From the NCBI GenBank assembly GCA_963575645.1, contig OY754464.1:31325501-31389500 (forward strand): a stretch of 64,000 nt of DNA, given 5' to 3'. The first letter of the stretch is position 1. Each line of letters begins with the position of its first letter. Source of the DNA: Xanthostigma xanthostigma (taxonomy: Eukaryota; Arthropoda; Insecta; Raphidioptera; Raphidiidae). Under the pieces are notes generated by a model. That model worked only from the letters and a program-made list of their open reading frames with translations. It did not search any database and was not told the origin of the DNA. Position numbers and translations under genes: made by a program. Below, in pieces: positions 56,700-64,000 of this stretch.

Positions 56700-57660
56700 G
56701 TTTTTGACAATGAACGAGAATAGAACCTCGCGAAATAGTACAAAAGATCTTAGAGAGCTATTATTTCGACTAGCTGGAGAAAATGATGTGTCATTGTTTT
56801 AACGGCGTACTTCGTATGGCTAATTAAGATTGGTGTCAACCAGAGTTTGTCTCTTCGAAAACTTTAGGCGATATCCGCAGTCTGATCCATGGCGTTTAAT
56901 TGTGTTTCTGTTAACCAATTTTACTATTAATTATTATTACAAACAGTCGATAAATATAAAATCTCACCTAATAGACTGTAAAACGTACACGAAACAGAAA
57001 TTACAACTGTCGCCAAGAGCTTGTCAAAAATAATCACTACGGAAAGAAAAACAAATTGGTACTTAATCATCTGTAGAAAGAGTTTGAATTTTGATAGACG
57101 AAAATATCTTACGTTCTCACTTTTTTTCCAAAGAGTGAGCATGAAACAAACATTATTGGATGATGCGGGACCCGGTTCTTGGTCAAAATGTAACGAAAAA
57201 GTTTGCCATCAGCAGGAAAGATTCCTAAACTGGTTTTAAAAATGTATAAATTGGTCTAGTGCCACAAAAATATCGCCAATTCACCTTTTTTTGAATGGAT
57301 ATGTCAGCCATACCAAAAGTCGAGAAGCTCATTTGATTTGGCAAGGAACAACGGAGTCATTTTTAAATGCTGATGTTTTCTTTCTCACTGTATTCACTAG
57401 GTATAGCCGCTTACTGTAAACATCGTGAAGTTTTTAAACAGTGATTACGATGACGGAATAAAAAAGAAAATGATTGAGGTCGAATCCTAGTCGAGTTGTA
57501 ACACATTTTCAAGGCTGGACTCTTTTTGGAAAAGCGTTTTAAAAGCAGCAATAATTACAATAGCCATTAATGGTTTTTCTCCAAGCAGGAATATTACCCA
57601 TTGACCATGATTTTTTAGCTGCAAAGGCAACTAAAGATTTTGCAATAACTTCGAATCTCC
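56700..57660 (+). pseudogene. Decayed pogo/Tigger-class DDE transposase
   Basis: Blocks in shifting frames match DDE_1 transposases. At about 56744 is LRELLFRLAGEND (region before the central domain). At 57140-57240 is MKQTLLDDAGPGSWSKCNEK then HQQERFLNWF. At about 57280 is PIHLFLNGYVSHTKSREAHL. At about 57480-57620 are SRVVTHFQ, LFGKAF, and later words resembling NGF--SGIFPID. The diagnostic LLLDGHxSHTKS catalytic block appears as FLNGYVSHTKS, so the second catalytic aspartate is now asparagine and the histidine is tyrosine. Many stops and shifts are present. No terminal repeats were placed with confidence. The family matches that of 54426-54902, but I cannot say they belong to one element. 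Confidence 0.75.
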
Positions 57661-58126
57661 TTAACTTATCGTAGAAACTTCAAATAATAACGACTTTCCT
57701 GTTACGTTCACTAAGCGATTGATGACACACCCGTTATATTTAGCTATAAAGGTGCTATGTTTTCAAACGGTTGCTGCGCCTTGTCTTATCTCTCCTCTAC
57801 ATTGTAGAATGTACATACTGCGAGAGTCTTGACTTCAGTTTGTTGTTAGTAACTTTGAGTTGATACCTGGTACTATGTTTGTGGAATAATGGTATGATGT
57901 TAAGTTTAACATACGTTAGGTTTTGTACCTATATTGACTGCATTTTACATATTTTATTAATTATCTATGCCAACACGTGATTATTTAGGTACGGTAACCG
58001 AATATAATAATTTTGTCCAGACATCAAACTGTATGTATTACGATACTTCATATTATAGAAAAAGAAAGTCATCGATTTCTCAAAAATTTTACATAAATTA
58101 AAATTGATATTGTACATGATAATAAA
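57661..58126. other. No gene seen
   Basis: Likely remainder of the transposon flank; AT-rich thereafter. Confidence 0.45.
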
Positions 58127-58334
58127 TGAATAGTAGGATAATGGAAACTTGGACTAAATAAACAAATGCTAAATTTTACAGAATTTTGTCTACTTCTTCA
58201 GGCTGAAATATCAACAGAAATGCTAACCTACAAATTTGCTAGAAGATGTAGACAAACAATCTACGAAACGTTGCAAATCTGTAATATTTAGTATTTGATT
58301 TATTTAGTTCAAGTTCCCATTATTCTATTCATTT
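58127..58334. repeat. Inverted repeat carrying two CTGAAGA-type motifs
   Basis: GAATAGTAGGATAATGGAAA, CTTGGACTAAATAAA at the left pair with TTTATTTAGTTCAAG, TTCCCATTATTCTATTC at the right. The inner left arm read on the minus strand gives CCTGAAGAAGTAGACAAAAT. The inner right arm on the plus strand gives AGAAGATGTAGACAAACAAT, TCTACGAAACGTTGC. Confidence 0.8.
58241..58274 (+). ncRNA. Hammerhead-like motif with fully paired stem
   Basis: AGAAGAT, stem GTAGA, loop CAAACAA, stem TCTAC, then GAAACGTTGC. The GAAAC side of the core is intact and CTGAAGA is changed to TAGAAGA on this strand. The stem differs in sequence from those at 21452 and 25388 but pairs perfectly. Confidence 0.35.
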
Positions 58335-58702
58335 GACATAAATACTACCTCCTCCTTAGCTAGTAGAATTCGAGAATAAATCGTTCAACTTTTAAAGAAA
58401 AAAATTATAATTTCATTAACAACAGTATTTACGTTATAAATGAAAATTCGCGGAGATACGCGAAAATCGAATTTTCATTTTTGTCGTACCTACCTATCAA
58501 TTTAGTTATGTTGTTTATTATAAATACAATTTTGAGTCGATGTTTTGTTTTTAATGTAATTTTTCTTAATTATCACGTAAAATACACTTTTTGTAAAATA
58601 AAACATAAAATTGTATTTTATGCGACGAGAAAAGATCAAAACAGCGATTCTCATTTGTGAAAGGAAATGTGTGCGTCAGAGTAGACAGAGCAAACGAAAA
58701 AA
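58335..58702. other. No gene seen
   Basis: AT-rich. Confidence 0.5.
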
Positions 58703-58801
58703 ATGAAAACTATTGAAAACTTGCTACGAAAACATCTGGAAATCATAGAAAACTTCTATTCTCTTGAAAAGATGAGAACTTGTGAAGTTGATGGAGATGA
58801 A
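58703..58801 (+). CDS. Candidate short coding exon
   Basis: ATG at 58703-58705, in the context CGAAAAAAATG, opens 33 codons (MKTIENLLRKHLEIIENF, then YSLEKMRTCEVDGDE) ending exactly at a consensus donor, GAA|GTAAGT. The peptide is predicted helical and charged, with no stop before the donor. The stretch just upstream (CAGAGTAGACAGAGCAAACG) is less AT-rich. It could be the first exon of a plus-strand gene, but I find no second exon and do not recognise the product. Chance occurrence is possible. Confidence 0.3.
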
Positions 58802-58959
58802 GTAAGTTGACATAGGAATTCAAAACTCAGTTGTGTAAGCTTATAGACAGTCATTCGAACACAGGGCTGGTTTAATAGGAAAACTAAACCTATGGTTATA
58901 ATATTTGTATTCCGTCATTAAAAAAATTAAAATTATAATATTTTAGAAAATGTATCAAA

Positions 58960-59235
58960 AATAAGTTGGCATAGTCAAAAGTGCACACCCTGTTAAGTTT
59001 CACAGTATGATAAATGAAGTTCTACTTTGATAGTAGACACAGCGAAAAAAAAATCAAGACGAAACGTCAAGAATTGCGACTGTTATAGCTCGGATGAACA
59101 GACTAACCGACAACATATGTTTGCTATTTTCAATTGTAATTTTAGAAGTTGTTATGAATTTGATTCAATCTAATAGGACGGAATCTCCCGTTTACGAAAA
59201 GCTACAATTTGAATTAATTTCTTGCGACTTATGGC
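58960..59235 (+). repeat. Dispersed repeat (copy B)
   Basis: ATAAGTTGGCATAGTCAAAA, GTGCACACCCTG, GATAGTAGACA, and GAAAAGCTACAATTTGAATT align with 43377-44010 without the SINE-like insert. The 71-codon frame at 59094-59309 overlaps it and is probably incidental, although it meets a GTAAGT at 59250. Confidence 0.6.
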
Positions 59236-60327
59236 CATATTCACCGAACGTAAGTAGTTATTTATTTGGTTTTTTTGTTCTTCAGGTAACTATTCCTCCG
59301 AATAAATAGCGATAATTTAATTCACCAAGCATAATTATTTTTACTGCATGTATAAATATATTATGTTTTACTTCGAGGGTGTAAATATTTATTCGCCTGA
59401 TAAAATAAAAATGGCCGCCACATAGATCATAATATCTAACCTATAAACGTGGAGTATTACAGTTTGCCCTTGTGAATTTATTTATGTGTTGTTTATTAAT
59501 CTTTTGTGAAGTGTATAGTTGTAAAACGTTAAAATTAGTGAAAGTTTTGTTTACAATTGGATTAGGATAAAGCATTATTATTTTGTGAAACTTTTTTTGA
59601 CGCCATCGGTCGGATTTTTGGGTGAACGCCAAAGTATCTAACAAAAAAAGCAAAGAGTACAGTGCAGTGTATATTTATGTATTTATGTATATTTATTTCT
59701 TTCTACCTGATAATTTGCTTGGTGGATTGAAAGTAAATTTTATTCTTACGAATAAATTTGTTCTAAGATTAGTAACTTTTATCTCTTTGTTCGGTGAATA
59801 TGGGCATCAGTAAAAGGTAATGTAGGGATATCATGTTTAGTTTGAGTAATAGAACTTAAATAAATATATTTTATTGGCCACAGCAGCCGATTCACATGTT
59901 TTTTTTTTGTTAAAATAATAAAAAAAAAATATATATATTTTATAGTCTTTCAGCGGAAGATAATAGCTAATATCTAGGTATAACTATTGGTACTCAGCTT
60001 TGGAGTGTAAATTGTTAATAGAGCAAATACCTTCCATTGTTGTCGTCTACATTATAAAATTAATAATAAATTCTTAACAATGGCTATATGTGTGCAATTG
60101 AAAGGCAATACTACACGCCTTATAACCTAGAATTGTAGTTATATAATTTAAACCTGAAAAAAGTCAAATGACAATAAAATAAATGTTCGAAATGTAAGTT
60201 TATTATGAGCGCGGTAGCAAGTAACTGGTAAAAAGCGCAGACAGGTTCGGTAGTTTATTAATTTCCGCTGGCTTGCCATTGACAACATATTATACGTCGG
60301 ACTCTTGTACACCTTCCAATATATAAA
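59236..60327. other. No gene recognised
   Basis: AT-rich. The frames at 59441-59653 (-), 59622-59813 (+) and 60148-60339 (-) are unrecognised. Confidence 0.5.
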
Positions 60328-60498
60328 TGTTACGGTCAAATGTCAGCGTTTCATGTTTATAAAAAATCTATATTTTGAACCTCGTCCGATTTCGGACATT
60401 GCCCGATGTGGCTCGGGCATTGTCGACATTGACTGGTCAATGTCGACATTGCTTGAGCATTGTCGACATTGCCCGGATTCCGGACATTTACCGTAACA
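60328..60498. mobile_element. MITE filled with CATTGTCGACATTG repeats
   Basis: The left end TGTTACGGTCAAATGTC and the right end (reverse complement TGTTACGGTAAATGTCC) are inverted. The flanks read ATATATAA on both sides. The interior consists largely of CATTGTCGACATTG-type units and CCCGA/TCGGG words that pair with each other, so both the ends and the middle are self-complementary. Both strands show short open frames because of this, with no real coding. Confidence 0.85.
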
Positions 60499-60984
60499 AT
60501 ATATAACTATGCTCTTTATACATGTGAAACAAAAATGTGCTGGCAAAATTACAGAGTAGATTTTATAAAATAGATTTCGTGAAAAACGTTCTGGCCTTTG
60601 GTTAGCTTTATTATGTTCTTAATGCAAATAACCAGACAGACCTGTCGCTTACCGTGTGCGTCATAGCACGGGAATTATTTACACACTTTAATTTTTGCCC
60701 TAATTTACTACTGTCCGGGGCTTTGCAAAGAATTCCGAGAGTTTCTGAAAGTGGTGCTACTCTTTTCAACCATCATCTGGTATAAAATACTTCAAAAAAA
60801 TATTTTAAATACGAATAAACATACTTTTCTGCAATACCTCTTATAAAATATTTGCTTTTCAATTCTGTTGTAAAAAGACCATTTTTCGCAATTAGTGCGT
60901 AAAATTTTATTAATTCAGTAGTTGTAACTCTATCAGTTTCCATTTAAATCCATATGACAGCAAAGTAGACATAGTCATCCATAT
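60499..60984. other. No gene seen
   Basis: AT-rich, featureless. Confidence 0.5.
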
Positions 60985-61165
60985 ATGAAAATATAGCCGA
61001 AGTAAACTGTCAAAAATATTACAAATATACTTATTATGATGTGAAAATCAGCTTTTTTATAGGAGGTACGTGCAAAAAATGTAATATATGTATCTCGATT
61101 GTAATACTTACGATTCTGGTGACTGTTAAAACTCGCTAATATCTCGCAGCTCGTACATAAAATAA
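60985..61165 (+). repeat. GTACGTGCAAAAAAT dispersed repeat, copy 5
   Basis: ACAAATATACTTAT, GTGAAAATCAG, TAGGAGGTACGTGCAAAAAA, GTGACTGTTAAAACTCGCT match 6411-6525 in order. Confidence 0.75.
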
Positions 61166-63092
61166 TGTAGTACAATCTATAGATACATATAAAGTATTAT
61201 TCAGTATTTGAAAAAAAATATAATTACTTTATTTTTTTAAGTAATTAAATAAAAATAGAATTAATACTGAAATATAAAACAATTATTTAAACTCCAATAG
61301 AATATGTTTATATATTCACCGACAAAAATACTAGAGTCGTTTAACGGTCGTGTCTATAAAACAAAGTAGAAAATCATTTGTATTAAAAAATTCAAAACAG
61401 TCTTCGAAATATTTGGAAATGTATTTGCAATTTTTAGTGAAAAATATCAAATTAAACCCTGTAAAATTAATTATATACGGTATTTGAATATTTTTCACGC
61501 AAATAGTTAACACGTATATTTTTTCTCATAGATAATAAACGATGGCACTGCTAGTTGACCCACACATGCTTTCGAGGGTTATTAAGTCGCTTTGAAATAT
61601 AGCTTACATAGGAGTTCAACTAATAAATTCAAAAAGAAAAAATTGAGAAAATTTGCTATAAGCAATTTATATATAAATATATAAAAACGGAAGTCAATGT
61701 TCAAATTGATTTTCAATGTATAAAAATTGTAATAATAAATGCTGCCATTTCAATGAACATAACATTATGTATTAGGTACATCAAATACGAATAGAAACAC
61801 CGATGTTGATATAATATATACACATTCGCGACATTCTGTGGTAAAGTAAATAAAAGTTTATTTATTAGAGCGCTGAAACTTCTTAAATCGATATTTCTAT
61901 GTTAGATGTGCATGGATCTAGGCAGTATACGTAAGGCGTGTTAAATTTAAACACCGTCTTCTCAGTGAAAGAATATCGTTTCAAAACATAATAAGGAATT
62001 TTTATAATTTATAATGAAATTTAATAAATATTTTTCTTTGCGTTATATTCATATAAGAAAACAAATAAAATATTTGTCTGACGATACAGAACTCAGGCTA
62101 TTGAAACTTCGAAAATAAAAATTTTGCGAATACAAGCAGTGTTTAGGTAATCGCTTATGACGTTCTACAAGAAACCATTCCAACATTATTGTCGACAATT
62201 TTTTGAGTAGCTATGAAAAATTTCGTCAAAATGGATTATAAGTGTACTATCCCAACGGAAGTCCGAACCGGCAGAAGGACGAAGGAGAACTGGGCGACCG
62301 CTTAATAAGTCAAAGTATAAAATGCATCAGAGGCACTACAGCTCTTTATTGACTTTATTGACCACTCGCATTATAAAAAAAATCATAAAGTATCAGGTAA
62401 ATTGCAATGAAACGCAGATCAGCGACAATAAAATTTAATAGTTAAATTGCAATAGTTAAAAATTGTTAAAATAACAATAGTATGAAGAATTCTGTGATCA
62501 AAAAATATTCAAACCTTAGTGTTATCGATATTCATATCATACTTACATCTATCATACTTACCCTTTTGATCTCATGTTTACGCATATAGCCTTAGTTGCT
62601 GCGCGTTTTGTATTTAAATAAAAAAAAAAAATATTCAATCTCAAATTTAACAATGCACTTTATTATTTGACTGCTTATTATCTCATAAGATGGCAGTAAA
62701 TTCGCCGAAACGTTAGATAAATAGCTAAAACATCTACTACTTCATTTCATTGATCCATAAGCTACAAATTTCCCAATCAAATATTTAAATACAACGGACC
62801 GCAATTTCTACTAATGGAGTAGATTGAAAACTTAACAAAACAAAGATTTTGTATGGCTCCAAGTGCCAAAGATAAGTTAGTCGACATAATATTTTGTTCA
62901 ATCTCGGTACGGAACCATAAATGCGCAACTTCAACTCGTGCTTGACAAGTTTCTCTTGACAAAAAACTTTTTTCTCGGAATATCTGATGAATTCTAATAT
63001 GGTGTCGAATAATAGTAGTCATAATGAAGCTTAGGTATTTAGATTTTACACAAATAACCTGAGATGCATAATTTAGAACAAGTATTGCATTA
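61166..63092. other. No gene recognised; one stem-loop relic
   Basis: At 62686-62716 ATAAGATGGC, AGTAAATTC, GCCGAAACGTTAG is an eroded CTGAAGA-type motif with a 3-bp GGC/GCC stem. The frame at 62777-63022 (-) is unrecognised. Confidence 0.45.
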
Positions 63093-63515
63093 TTAGGCTA
63101 TTGATTATGTCCTAAAAACAAAGCGATAATTAGGAACTTAGACGTTGACGGGTTTTATTGCAGGAATCGGTCAATTAAAAAGAGAATACCGCAAAGTGCT
63201 TTTAAATTATTATTATTTTCGTTTCAAAATTTTTGGCATAAAAATATTTTAAATTTTTTTAAATAAACCATTTCGACGGAAAATTAAATTCTCTACAAAA
63301 AGTTTCATATAAGGTATATCGAAATTTTGCCTCGTTTGCGAGATATGTTAAAAAACTGAAAGGGGTGAATTTTCACCCGTATCTCCAATTTCCACCCTCT
63401 AATTTAATAGAATTCCACGGTTTTTTGTTCTTAAATGACCTACTGACCGATTCCTGCAATAAAAACCCGTAAACGTCTTAGTTCCTTTTTATATGACTTA
63501 ATCAATAGGCTATAT
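63093..63515. mobile_element. Inverted-repeat MITE, about 420 bp
   Basis: TAGGCTATTGATTATGTC, AACTTAGACGTTGACGGG, TTTTATTGCAGGAATCGGTC at the left pair with GACCGATTCCTGCAATAAAA, CCCGTAAACGTCTTAGTT, GACTTAATCAATAGGCTA at the right. Arms are about 80 bp around a 260-bp loop. It ends immediately before the protein-like region at 63519. Confidence 0.85.
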
Positions 63516-63518
63516 TGA

Positions 63519-64000
63519 CACAAACTGGGCACACAGGATTGGTTGCGTTACCGAATTCCTTCGAAAATGGAAATAACACCACATTACTCACGATTTCCAC
63601 ACATACTTTGTCAATGCAGAATCGCAATTGAAAGTCTTTTGCAGTTGAAAAAATCGAAATATAGTGCAATTCAAATAGGAAAAACAGAACAGATTGCATC
63701 TGCGTCATCCGCCGGTATTGAATTTAAAATTAATGTGTCAGCAGAACCTTTGTATATCGTTGAACATCTTTGTAGTGTTAAAAACAAAGTTGTTCCGTTA
63801 TTCAATGCACAGTCAGAAGAGAATAATTATATTTTTTATTAATATTATCATTGAAAATTATACCAACGGACACGAATTTAGAACAGCTGCTGCCATTGAT
63901 AAAAAAGTAGAAAAACTGTCCCATCAATGTAGATTTGAAGTCACAAATCAACATGATAATTTAACAATAGAAATGACCCAAGATGCTAGCCTTTTCAAAC
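63519..64000 (+). pseudogene. Unrecognised protein-like region, frameshifted, runs off the window
   Basis: One frame is open from 63519 to 63842 (for example LRYRIPSKMEITPHYSRFPH, RIAIESLLQLKKSKYSAIQI, AGIEFKINVSAEPLYIVEHL). After a T-run near 63832 the next frame (+1) is open to the window end (ENYTNGHEFRTAAAID, KVEKLSHQCRFEV, NQHDNLTIEMTQDASLFK). Composition is protein-like (mixed hydrophobic and charged, few low-complexity runs) and less AT-biased than the neighbours. There is no MITE or LINE signature in it. It may be a single-copy gene fragment with a one-base frameshift (or sequencing slip), a processed pseudogene, or an unfamiliar mobile-element protein. I do not recognise the family. 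The upstream MITE abuts it and may have cut it off. Confidence 0.5.

Overview
This window reads as nuclear DNA from an AT-rich animal genome, most likely an insect. There are no bacterial operons, no ribosome binding sites and no long intact reading frames. Almost everything recognisable is transposable-element debris in several nested layers: hAT, PIF/Harbinger-like, pogo/Tigger and Helitron DNA elements, non-LTR retrotransposons, and long inverted-repeat elements. One exon of an insect-type neural immunoglobulin gene (Beaten path family) lies on the minus strand at 28647-28932. The TAGGTACCTA-type words and the repeat mix suit Hemiptera (aphid-like) or Lepidoptera. I cannot choose between them by eye.

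Layout. 1-5 kb: two hAT elements with 8-bp target duplications (727-1494 and 3806-4341) and two inverted-repeat elements. 6-8.3 kb: a Harbinger-like MITE and a nested composite inverted repeat. 10.6-15.5 kb: two LINE 3' fragments, a 450-bp palindromic element and a small hAT. 17.5-21.6 kb: the longest copy of a dispersed 'GTAACGTTCC' repeat family and the best-preserved reverse transcriptase remnant (19020-20690). 22182-23241: a 1,060-bp near-perfect palindrome with nested hairpins; a single arm recurs at 49750-50249. 24-28.5 kb: a short Helitron, an RTE-type endonuclease remnant, a tangled inverted-repeat cluster, and a LINE split by a 1-kb Helitron that itself carries a hairpin and a 90-bp minisatellite. 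28.6-28.9 kb: the Beat exon. 31-44 kb: two related Helitrons, palindromic MITEs, a hAT and a tRNA-derived SINE inside another repeat. 44.4-45.1 kb: a decayed copy of a high-copy arthropod repeat-borne protein. 54-58 kb: a Tigger internal-deletion element and a separate decayed DDE transposase. 63.5-64 kb: an unrecognised protein-like region running off the window edge.

The window behaves as long intron or intergenic DNA around at most a few host exons. None of the transposase, reverse transcriptase or endonuclease frames is intact, so any mobility would depend on enzymes supplied from elsewhere. The two observations I would follow first are the 1-kb palindrome, which would make a 530-bp hairpin RNA if transcribed, and a small motif recurring in several repeats (CTGAAGA, a short stem-loop, then CGAAACGT). 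Its stem sequence changes between copies while pairing is kept, which suggests hammerhead-ribozyme relics like those known from Penelope-like elements.
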